Of a stretch of DNA of 64,000 nt, positions 25,413-36,341 are shown piece after piece. The first letter of the stretch is position 1. Each line of letters begins with the position of its first letter. The DNA lies in the NCBI GenBank assembly GCA_000499405.2, contig HG738137.1, positions 22,096,603 through 22,160,602 of the forward strand, given 5' to 3'. A program made the translations under genes and the position numbers. The notes under the pieces are model-generated. The model ran no database searches and was not told where the DNA came from. It saw only the letters and a program-made list of their open reading frames with translations. This DNA comes from Onchocerca volvulus. Taxonomy: Eukaryota > Nematoda > Chromadorea > Rhabditida > Onchocercidae.

Positions 25413-28248
25413 TCAGTTGGAACAACTCATTAATTCGCAGGATTGTACTTCTGTAGATTCTCCAAAACTACAAGACCTGAAAAAATTCATATTTTAAATT
25501 GTGGATTTTTCGGAATATATGCAGATGAATTGTCGTTCAGCAATTTTAGAAGCAGTCTAAGAAATATAGTAAAATAGCCCTGTGGAACCCTATATGATAC
25601 TTGGATTCTGACTACGATCTTGCTTATTCTTAGACTAATTCCATAAATTAGCAGCATTATTTTCTGCTTGTTACTAAAAAAAATGGCACCTGCAAGGACA
25701 GAAACGTTTCCTTACGGTCTTGCCGACACCACAGCTCTTGGAACAAACGCTCCATATTCCCCATTGTGACCACGAACAAGAAGGTGTGCTGACATTACTG
25801 CGGTATGCGATTACTCGCTCTTCAGGTACTATAACACTTCTCGATGTTATCGCTGGTGATGATGATTTCGTGAATTTTGTTGTTGCATCGTCACTCTGAT
25901 TCAACCTTATCATTGCCATTCGTGGACAGAAGCACGAAATCTGTTCTACAAGGCTACCATCACATTGGCACTTGGCTTTTGCTGCTGAAAATTAAGTAGC
26001 AGATTGTTTTATTATTTAAAGACCCTGATAATTTAGTGTTAAAAAATGACATTATCAAATGGCTTTTGATGACTGGATGTAGGCATAAAAACCAACAAAT
26101 TCCAATACAGGATCGTGTCCTCGTTCTGGAGCCTCCGATACAAGAAGTGTCGCCTGTATTCCATGAGGTCCAAATACAGCCAATGTCAATATCACGATTG
26201 ATGGCTATTACTCGATCACAGTTGTCCTGAAAAAGGCTAATCGTGATTCCTGTATTACGGAGAATTCCTTTAGGAAAAATACCTTATAATTCTATACGGC
26301 AAAATTTATATAAATAAAAATGTGAATATTCGTTGTTTCTTTCGACGCAGTGTGCAAGTTCTTCATCGATTGCTTCGAAAATTTGAGATATTACATTAAA
26401 ATAGCGCGTGTTTCTATATAGATATACCTATTTTTTTTTGCCTGTCATACCTATGACAGGTAAAAGAAGGTGAGCGGACTGAATCTATTGACTATACTTA
26501 CTTTCTGTAATAAAATATGAGGTCAACCAATCATAATACAACATGCTGGAGGTTGAGGAGCCTCTGAAGGATTTAAAAAATAAGGACTTCAGAGCTCGAG
26601 TCAGTTCTCGGCGCGTAGTTGAAGCAGAAGTTCAAGTTCAAGTTTAATCACAAGTCATTTTCTACTTTGTGGTGACATGTAAAGATGTTAAAATTAACTA
26701 CAAATATACTTGTCCAGCTGCAAAATGGCCGATCAGCTGAGATATTCTCACATTAATTGCTGGCAAATTCGGAACGAAAGGTACCCTCAGGATAAATTGA
26801 CTTCAGGACGAATTTTATTGTCTCATAACTTCTGCAATTTATCTGATTTCAAAAAAAGAATTAGTTAAGGTATTTTTCAGTATTCAAATTAATTATAAGA
26901 ATCCGGCTGGTTGATGAATGTGCTATATTTGCAGTCAAAAACAGAGACGTTTACGAAGTTAAAAATATAATTCAGTCTAACATTCCAAGCAAAGCAGTCA
27001 TACAAAAGTCCGTCGGCACTGTTGTGGAAGTAGATGAAGCCTTCAATTACCCAACAGAATTTTAGAATTCACTCGATCTGCCAGGGATGCCTCCACACGT
27101 ACTGCAATTGAAAACTGACATGCCAGTTATCATGTTGCGAAAAATTAACCAGCCGAAACGACACGCAGTTTGCAGTAAAAAAATTAAGGAGCAATGTCGT
27201 AGAAGCAGCTATTTTGACAGGACTTTTCAAAGGTGAAGATGTCCTCATTCTTCGCATTGCTATAATTCCAACGGATATACCATTTCAATTTAAGAGATTG
27301 CAGTTTCTAATTTGATTGGCGTTTGCAATCACCATCAACAAAACTCAGGGCCAATCTTTAGAAATGTGCAGTTTAGATCTATAGACGGATTTTCTTCTCA
27401 CACGGACACTTATATGTTGCATGTTCTAGAGTCTGCAAATCAGACAACCTCTAAGCATGCGCTTATTCGAATACAATGTTGTGTCAAAAGCAATCGATGA
27501 AACTTTTTGAAATTTAAAAATTTGAACAGAATATTTAAGTTTTATTTAGATGGAGTAGCGAATTCGACGACGCATTTTCCCGCAACATGTGATTAGATCC
27601 AGCCATTAAAAATAAATGAAACATTAGGAAAAATTTTTGAAGATAGAACGTACCGGCGGAATGGAAGAGTTTTTTTCAGTGCTGCTGTGGAGACAACGGC
27701 ACTTTACATCCGAAACTGATGAATAACTACCACTTGAACTATCACCATTTGTTGGGATACCATCAACACAGTACCGAGTTCGTATCCAGTTACTCTAGAT
27801 TGGAAAATACTAAAGGTTTCGACTCAAATTCAGATATAGCATTTGAATTGGTAGCTAAAAAATTCCGACAAATTCATTTCAAGTACTAAAGCAAATTGAT
27901 CTCTTCTCTCAAGTTAGTAAACAAATTGAATTCTATTAAAATTTTCAAATTTTTTTTGAAATAAGTAGCATTTTATATGGCTTTGAAACCTGATTACCTG
28001 ATTACATTGTGCTAAACATCCATACCATTCGGTCCAATGAGACCAACCACATATATAAGCATTTCTTATTTCAGGACATGGTATTTGGGCACAGCTATTC
28101 TCTTCATGCAGTTCCCCATCACAACGACAAATAGATTCATCGAATCTTGCTACAAAATCATCTAAATCTCGTCCAAACTCAAACTCTTAGATTTTTTTGA
28201 ACATTGTAAGAATCAAAATTAAAACTTCGAAAAAATCGAAAATAATTC

Positions 28249-28279
<31 letters not shown>

Positions 28280-28282
28280 CAA

Positions 28283-28321
<39 letters not shown>

Positions 28322-31300
28322 CTAGAAAAAGCAAGTTGAAAACTATAGTATATTTTTAAATAAAATCATTTGCAGAATGTCAGAAAGTAAAATCTGAAAA
28401 AATTTCTCAGATGAATTATCAGAGCACCTTGTTCAAATGATCCAAAATTATAAATGTTTGCTGCTTGCCGATGTATGCGCACCAAACTCCTTAATCTTTT
28501 TACTGGCACGATAGGTTGCAAGCCTTCAAAAAAAAAAAAAAAGAAATATTTATCTTAAACACACACTTCTCTCAACTTTTTTTCACGAATTGTCAAATAT
28601 TTGAATATTTCTTCAACATAAAAAAGACTTGTAACTATTTTAGAAAGTTGCAATCAGATTCTTTTCTTTTTGGATCAAATATAATTTTAGTATTTCAATA
28701 TTCCAAATTCTGAGTAATAGTTGCAAATAGTTTCAGCATACCTTGTCTCTCATTATTTGATCTTCCATAATATCCGAAGACATCAGGATTAAATCCACGT
28801 TGCATAATAGGTTCCACTGATGCTTGATTTCGTATCATTTTCAAATAATACGGAGACTTTGTAAGTCCATAGCTTTGTGGCTTATCTTCAGAAAAGCACA
28901 TTCGATGCATGAAAGATATCTTTCATTGAAATCTGATAACTTTCTTCATGTTAAATATTTGTAAAGCGATCAGGATGATAAAATGTTCGGAAAATATCTG
29001 AACACAAATGATATTGTTATACAGCTAAGTAGCAGACAAAAATCTTGTCCTCCGTACCAAGAAAAAATTAGCAAGCATCGCAATAACCAAAATTATGATG
29101 CATCAATTTCAATTCAGCCACTTTTCAGGTGTTTGCGAATGAATCTACATTATCTTTTACACTAATTCAATAAATGCAAAAAAACCTTTCAGCAAAGTCG
29201 TCATCAATTTAAAATTAATATATCATCCTTTGCTTGCAAAGATTTTGGAGAAAATGAAGTTAACTGCCTTTGCATCAATTTCATTCATTGCAAATGAAGA
29301 ATTAAAATAGAAGATCTTATGAAAAATTAACGAATATTTCATATGCAAAAAATATTGAACCTTTGACGAGTACCGCCACCACAACTTACGCTGCAGGCGG
29401 TCCATGCTGTCCATTCGGAAAGCTTACAACAACGTCCTAAAAACGTTTCATTAGGATTTTAATATTTTGCAATCATTCAATAAATTTTGTTTACTTCGTT
29501 TTTAAAATGCAGTGATAATTGGCAAACAATAATTCAAATATTTGTTGTAAAAAGTGAAATGACTGCGCTAATTATCAAACTTTTGCATGTATAAACAAAC
29601 TAGAAGGAAGTAAACTTTTTGGTTCGATGAAAATGGAACAGCTCCAGAACTATCTAGTTTTTTATTTTTTACTACGATCATGCACGGCCCTGTGGAAAAC
29701 GTTTGCTGTGATAGTCGTTTAATTATCTTGTCATCTCGTCTGATTTACTTGATGATTAGGCTTACGGTAGTTCCGACTGTTTGATTTTCACTGGTCAACA
29801 CGAACTACGCAGCCATAAACTTGACTGCTATCATCTCATGTCAGATGTTAACAAAAATAACAGAAAATGTGAGCCATAAGTGATAACAACAGCAATCACT
29901 CAGTGATATTGATAAATAACTGACCTGCATGGCACTGCTCCCTGTCAACAGCATTCCCATTGCAATCGTTACTATCTTGAATAGCCCTGACCACTGAAAT
30001 GTTTCCATCAAGCTGAAAATATGAAACTTTTTTTATATATTCTGCTCATCGGCATTGTTAGAAAAATTGATTTTTGCCATGCTTCTCATTCCTTTTTCTT
30101 CTTTATAGTTCAAAGAATTAATGGAATCTGCGCAACTTACGGTAGACATGGTTGACAACATTAATGTATTGTTATTGCGATGCGTAGTATTATTTCTCGA
30201 TGTGTTAATATTATCTTCGGCCAAATCTTTCTTATTTAAGGGTTCTTCTTGCTTGTTGCTCTTCGTTACATCTGAAAATGGTAAATTAATCACATTTTTA
30301 TAAAAGAAATATTCAAAAATTCTGTAAAGAACCAAAAAATTACGTCTAAATGTCAATGTTATTGTGAAATGACATGATAATGAAACTATCAGTAACATTT
30401 ACAGTTATCAGTACCACTGATTTCCTTTACATTATTTCCTTTCTTCTTTTCAGGGTGCAATAATCTGTTTGACTAAAGATGCCGAATTCTGCTCATTCCC
30501 ATTCACTTCTCTTTCACGAAGTTCAGTAAACGAAGAGTTTACCTTCTAAAGAGAAAATTTTTTTGGTGGCAGTTTTAGTTACATCGTCTTTTATACATCT
30601 GAAAACAAAAAAGCTATATCCATTTCAGATAATGAGTATGATTAAAATTAAGAGTTACTGCAAAAGTGTTGCTATGAAATTATCAAACAAATGATTATTT
30701 TATATATAGTAATTTTCAATTTTCTGCTAACAATTTAAGCTTTCCGAAAGTATGATCATAAAGATGTGATGAACGTTGAAGTCCTCAACTGGTGTGTGAT
30801 ATCAGAGATCAACAAATCTTCATCTTCTAATCTATAGGTGCCCTAGAATGTAACAGTTACCACTAATTAATTCTAACACATATATTTCACATATTTGCTG
30901 ACATATATATTTAGCAATCAAAACTTTTTCAATTTTATGAATTATAAAAATTAAAATCGAACATTCTTTTGATCTTAGTTCTAAGCAACATATCATCATA
31001 CTTTCTTCTTCGTTCACGAATACCAAAACCACAAGTTACAGAGCAGGTGCTCCATGAGGACCATTCATCCCAATATGGACACACAGATTTTTGGCAAAAT
31101 CGAAACTCTCGATCGGCACCGTTGCATTTCATGTCCGCTGGAAAGCAGGATCGCTGTCTGGAATAAAATACTATAATGAAAAAGCTAATAAATTTGAACA
31201 TTCTCCAATAAAATGAATAGAAGTTAGCAATCTTTGGCTGCATACTAAAGCACTTGGATTGCTTTTATATATCGAGAAAGATGAATTAACGGCTTGGAGC

Positions 31301-34300
31301 TGTTAGGAAAGGTTGACAAAGTTAAATAAAAATTAGAAGTAGATCTCGTGATGTAACTTTACAGTCAGCGATGTCATCAAATTAAATACAATAAACTCTT
31401 TGCGAATAACCTGGTTTCTTGACCATGTCCACAAGTGACACTACATGTTGACCAGGAAGTCCATGAAACCCAATGAGGACATTCCGGAAAATTTTCGCAT
31501 ATCATTTGATCCTGTGCTGCACCATCACAAAGCGTACTTATCAAATTGTCTTTTACACAAATCCTACAATGTTCAGCACTAAATACATTCAATGACAATG
31601 CTAATAAAACTTCTCACAAAAATATTTCTCTTACAAAAAGAAAAAAAAAACTTGCAAATCACATTTGCAAAGAAATCTGAAAAGAAAACTTAACATAGCA
31701 TAATCATAATTTCCATGAAGATTGAGATAATGAAAGCTCATTTTATTTCACAATATATAACTTTGAAGATGGATCATTGTTTCCAAACGTGCTCAACTCA
31801 AGCGTTTAATTCCGTCTCACCTCGTGCGGAGTTTATTTCCTTTGGTACCACAGGTTTCGGTGCATTGTGTCCATGACGACCAATCAGTCCATTCTGGACA
31901 TGAATTCCTGACGCATATTTCATGTTCTTTTCTATCTCCAGTACAATCACTGCCATTATAGCAAATCCTTGTTCGATGCTACAATGAAATCAAAATGATG
32001 CAAGAAGGGAAACTTGGAATATTCATACCGCCTTCTAGGAATTTCTCTAACAGGAAGCAATAGCAATGGATGTGAATTAGAGGTTGATTAAGGAGTGTCT
32101 CTCTCAGTTAAAACTAACTGATAAAAAAAAATGGTTGAAAGATTAAATTTTTCATTCCTTTACTTTATCAGAATATCAATCAATTTCTTTAATGCTATGA
32201 ATTCTATTTGAATATCATTGGATAGAGAAATTCGCTCGTTTAATACCCCTGAATAACTATTCAGAAATTTCAAACACGATACCCGTTGTCCTTTACCACA
32301 GCTGACACTGCACATGCTCCACGGTTCCCAGGTTGACCAGGAAGGGCAAAGTGGTTGCTTGCATACCTTCTTCTCAACAGATTCACCAATACATGTATTA
32401 CCGCCCACGCACTGCCTAAAATTTTGAAATTAACTAAAGCTATGCAGTACCAAAACTACTGCTGAAAAAATATAAATTTTATAGAACGAAATATTCATTT
32501 TGAATAGAAAGTAATCCAAAACCGTAATTCTGGACAGAATTATCTTCTATGACTTACCTTCGTCTTATATGTTGTCCGATTCCACAGGTCACAGAGCATG
32601 CTTCCCAGTTGCTCCACGTAGACCACTGCGCACATTTCTCGACATTACATGCTTGAATGCTCTAAATTTCTTGAAGAACTTTCGCTGATTAGTTGCTAAA
32701 CAAAAGCTGGAAAATGAAGCATTTGCTATATATTGTAAATAAATCTGTAAAAGTTCGTAATTTGTCTTTGAAACGAAACTTTTACCGCAGAAGGACCATC
32801 ACATTGCAGGCTAACAGAACAGACACGGGAACGCGATCGCTCACCACCATCACAACTCCGCGAACACTCGGTCCATTCTGACCAAGGCATCCACTTTGGG
32901 CACGGACCATTACTGCACAACTCTTCTCTCTTGGATTCACCTAGTTCAGTTAGTTAAAAATATCAAAAAAAAGTAAATTCAATTGGAAGAGTGAAGAGAT
33001 GCAAAGTTTTGCTGAATTAATAGCAATTTTTAACAGTTTTATTGAAGATGATATGAAAGATTATATTTCTTATTATTTTCCATTAGCATAATTAATAACT
33101 GTCCAGTTGGAATTTTTTTTTTTTTAACACTCACCTGAACATTGCCCTTCGACAGCGCAAAATCGCTTTTGCATAGTAATACCTATTCCACAAGTGACCG
33201 AACATGGAGTTTCAGGTGACCATTCTGACCAGGAAATTATCGTACGTTCCGTAGATTGCACTGTAGTTGACGGCGATTGTGTCGAACTGGAGGACAAATC
33301 TTGCGGTTGCAGTTTTTTATGTTGTTCAGGTTCATTAGTTAGCTGTTGTTTGTTGATATTGCTGCTCGACCATTCATTGTTGAACAATGTCGTTGTTTTG
33401 GGAATTGAATTGTCGGAAACAGTGACGATTGGCGGGCATGTCTGGAATAGGTGTGGTTTTAAAAAGTCCTAAATTTAAATGTAATACTGAGAGAATGATA
33501 TTCTTAGCGAATCAGATTCATTGAGAAAAATGTCTGCAGCAGAATGATTTTTTGAAGAGTCTTGCAAGCTAGAATGGCAGCTCTGATCAACTCACAGTAA
33601 AACAAGAACCAGGCATTGTCGGTTCACAAGGATATGAATAAGCCGGACATGGCCAATTGTAGCCCGATTTTTGGAGGTAGGCTAATGATGGTGCGTAACA
33701 ATTTGCTCCTGAAAGTGCTATTTTATAGAGAAATGAGCATCAAATAATTGGCAGATTTGAATATCATCAAGAAAATGAAAATATAACCTTGGCATCTACT
33801 GTAGGACATTTCTTGCTGTCCATGCTTCACAGAAACCGGTTTAATAGGTGGTGGAAGCGGTATTCCATTAGTTGGAAGTGAATAATCCGTGTAAGTGTTA
33901 CTTGAATAGCCCTGTAGCTTTAAAATCATCATTAAGCAGAGTTAACTGAGATGTCTAGACATGATCTTACCGTAAACTTAAATCGATTTGCTTTCTATCA
34001 TTAAGATTATAATGGCTCGTACAAGTTTTCTATTTTGTGGATAGGCATGATTCTAAATTCATTTGTACTGAAGCCATATTAGAATTTCGGATGCTCAGTG
34101 TCAACTTATATTTTTGCCCAGAACTAAGCGTGTTTGTGTTTTTTTTTTTCAGCTTTTATTTAGAAGTTTTTAAATTTTTTCATTCTTTTAAATTAAATGT
34201 ATTTCTAAGATCTGCTGACTTGAATTCTACTAGTACTATAAGATGATAATTTCTAGCGAACTTGTTTCAACAAATGATCATTGTTGGTATTAAAAGTTCT

Positions 34301-36341
34301 TAGTAAAGGAGTTGGATAACGATTTGCATTCAGTAATAATTTGCCGGCATAAGGTGAAAACGAGGAACTGGAAACATCTTGAACCAATGATACCGATCTA
34401 CCAATTACTGGTTTGATCGGTCCTGAAAAACCAGTTTTTCAAGAGAATTTTATGCAAACACGAAACGATTAATTCTTAAAAGCACCTTGCTAAAATTTTA
34501 AATGTTTTTAAATATCTGGCTGCAATATCAGTGTAAAGTAATGAAAAAAGACGAAAATATTTCTAAAAACAAAAATATTAGAAAAAATCATCCTTTCGTT
34601 TGTGAATAATAAAAAGAATTCTGGAGAAATTGCGATAAACAGGACGAAATATACCAACATTAAAATAAATTATATTACATCAAACTGTATTCAACTGTAT
34701 ACTAACCAGCGGCCTTCCAATAATGGAATTAAATAAAAGTGATATTAAAAATTAAAGCAAAACTTAGAAATTTTTAATGTCAGAAGCTTTATTGAATAAA
34801 TTACATTAAGTGCATCTGTAAGTGAATTTAATTTTGTTTAGATTTTCCTGTATGATAATCAATTACCGTAATTCGAACTCTTAGATTGCTCTCCTATCTT
34901 TTCTCGCCCTGCCCTGCTTGCCCATTTACGGTGCTCTTCCTGATCAAATTTGTCAAAATATCTCTCTTTTTGAAGCTTTCTTCTGTCGTCTAAAGTCTCA
35001 CTGCTCGTTATCTTTCTGGTCGACTTGTCATTTTTGGAATGCTGCGGCGTTACTAAAGGCGACGGATCTGTATAAGACAATGATTCAAGTTTCTGTTTTA
35101 GTTCTAATTTTATCGCTTCTACCAAATCATTTTCCGAACTTGTGGAATCATTTGTTGCCGGACACTTATCAAGAACTTCGAATACTGTCCTTATCGGATT
35201 TGAAGATTTATCCAATATGATAGCATTGTCACTTGAATTCAAATTCGCACCATATAGCTGACAGAAACCTTTGCTCTGAAATTGAAAGAATCTAGCATCC
35301 TCATTGTTTGACTCTATGTTAGCTAGGAATGACTTTTTCATGCCAGAATTTGTAACAATCCACAAAGTACCATACTGTTGAAGAATAGCAATGGTCCACA
35401 AAATTTCCTCAAACTATTTTGGAAGTTCCTATTTCTTATATCTACCGTACCTTATTTTCTTCAAAGATAAACAACGCAGCTTTGCAATGCTCAATATTAT
35501 CAATGCATCGTTCGACACATCGTATTGGCGATGGTAATTGAATTCTTTGAAAAACTGAACCGTTCTGTATAGTGTGGAATTTTCGAATGCAAATTTTCTT
35601 CGCTTCACAATCTTAAAAAACAGTCCATGTATTTGTTAATGTTTATAATATCCTTTATTTGGGTAATAACATGAGCAGTGAATTTATTTTAACGAGAGTA
35701 AATTTGAACTTCGAAATTTACTTTAATATTAATATAATTAAATGGTTTATCAAAAAGAACTTGCCAAATTTTGGAGTAGGAAGAAGTAGTAAGTGAAAAA
35801 GATAAAGTAACCATATCTTCATCATTGAAGAGCAGAGAAGAAAATAACCAAAATTGTTACGATCTAGAATAGCTGTAGCGATTAAATTAGAATTTCATGG
35901 TGAAGAGAAACAGCTAAAAAGAAGAAACAGCTTCTGTTATTGTTATTGGGACATATGTCGAATGGAATTTCTGAAACTCAAATATTTAACAATAGTAAAC
36001 ATGAAATAGCTTCAACTATAAAATAAATCCTGTCATAGCCAGGAAAAAAAAAAGCATGATTTGTGAGGCGTAAAAATATATTCTGTTGATATTACGTGTA
36101 TTGCTCAGAAGGCGAAACTGAACTATAATCCTATAATCCTTTCTCCGATTCCTGTTCTTCTTTCATGCAAATAAGAAAACCAATTTTCGAAATGATGGAG
36201 GAAAGAAGTGAAGGAAGAAGTACTAAAATAATCACCGATATCGTCCTCATTCCAGTAATGTGACTCAGACTGAGCCATTATATATCCAAATATGAGGGAA
36301 TGAATGAAACGAATAGGTAACCAGTTCTTAGTTTTCAACAT
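25413..36341 (-). CDS. Secreted PAN/apple plus multiple thrombospondin type 1 repeat protein, 24 exons
   Basis: Large extracellular adhesion or matrix-type protein of about 1256 aa. Exons in coding order: 36236-36341, 35451-35611, 34867-35407, 34262-34422, 33788-33911, 33596-33708, 33135-33441, 32786-32940, 32558-32661, 32283-32415, 31821-31978, 31411-31563, 31002-31157, 30543-30598, 30141-30271, 29925-30012, 29361-29436, 28742-28908, 28428-28502, 27998-28185, 27654-27794, 26109-26226, 25690-25984, 25413-25476; 3771 bases, phase kept. Residues 1-24 look like a signal peptide. Residues 36-150 form a Cys-bearing PAN/apple-like region ([26 protein letters not shown]). A Ser/Pro/Lys-rich linker follows. 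Thrombospondin type 1 repeats with WxxW and CSVTCG cores begin near residues 477, 520, 570, 615, 665, 720, 770 and 890; degenerate copies lie near 1035 and 1110, and a good last copy near 1200. No transmembrane anchor follows; it ends SCELMSCSN. Exon 18 lacks a normal acceptor, and intron 2 is only about 43 bases. The start ATG is supported by the phase joining into exon 2. Confidence 0.88.
26441..26460. repeat. Perfect 8-bp stem hairpin inside the transposon
   Basis: CCTGTCAT and ATGACAGG pair around the loop ACCT. It lies right after a run of T. At the same place in the other copy is TCACAGCTGTGA (47060-47071), a different but also perfect palindrome. A stem kept while its bases change suggests that the fold matters for the element. 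Confidence 0.7.
26667..27500 (+). pseudogene. Pif1-like DNA helicase of a Helitron-type element, C-terminal part, broken
   Basis: In pieces across frames, the order of conserved blocks of the Helitron Pif1 helicase C-terminal half is visible. LKLTTN and [14 protein letters not shown] lie near 26688-26757. A block like [16 protein letters not shown] is near 26810-26860, QINYKNPA near 26890-26915 and VKNRDVYEV near 26935-26965. [14 protein letters not shown] is near 27020-27063, followed by [16 protein letters not shown] and [14 protein letters not shown], and then [18 protein letters not shown] near 27310-27370. The last block is the helicase motif V/VI region. There are several stops and at least four frameshifts, so it cannot encode a working enzyme. 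The N-terminal Walker A part and the Rep/HUH nuclease are absent. Confidence 0.8.
28251..28319. repeat. Long poly(T) tracts in a thrombospondin-gene intron
   Basis: Runs of 29 T and 33 T separated by CAAAAAA, in the intron between exons 20 and 19. On the coding (minus) strand these are poly(A). Tracts of this length are prone to assembly and sequencing error. They might mark an old retroposed tail, but no adjoining element was recognised. Confidence 0.9.

Larger units (their letters stand above)
26304..27554 (+). mobile_element. Decayed transposon with inverted ends, carrying a Helitron-type Pif1 helicase fragment
   Basis: The element lies in the intron between exons 21 and 22 of the thrombospondin gene, on the opposite strand. 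Its left end (about 26304-26343, TTATATAAATAAAAATGTGA) and right end (about 27509-27554) are imperfect inverted copies of each other. The same ends bound a 386-bp element at 46921-47306. The two copies also share an interior block with an upstream hairpin (26411-26510 against 47031-47130). Between the ends lies a broken helicase reading frame. The insertion is probably old, as frame breaks are many. Terminal inverted repeats are not standard for classic Helitrons, so the class is uncertain; a Helentron-like derivative or a chimera is possible. Confidence 0.7.

Noticed and set aside
27069..27257. 62-codon open frame (-) within the transposon
   Set aside because: Antisense shadow of the helicase remnant, which reads on the plus strand.
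29373..29400. GTAAGT at the Ser-Val-Ser of the eighth thrombospondin repeat as an exon 17 donor
   Set aside because: Its use would delete the CSVSCGGG core; the later donor at 29360 keeps it and gives the expected repeat.
33194..33472. 92-codon open frame (+)
   Set aside because: Antisense shadow of thrombospondin-gene exon 7.
34918..35220. 100-codon open frame (+)
   Set aside because: Antisense shadow of thrombospondin-gene exon 3.
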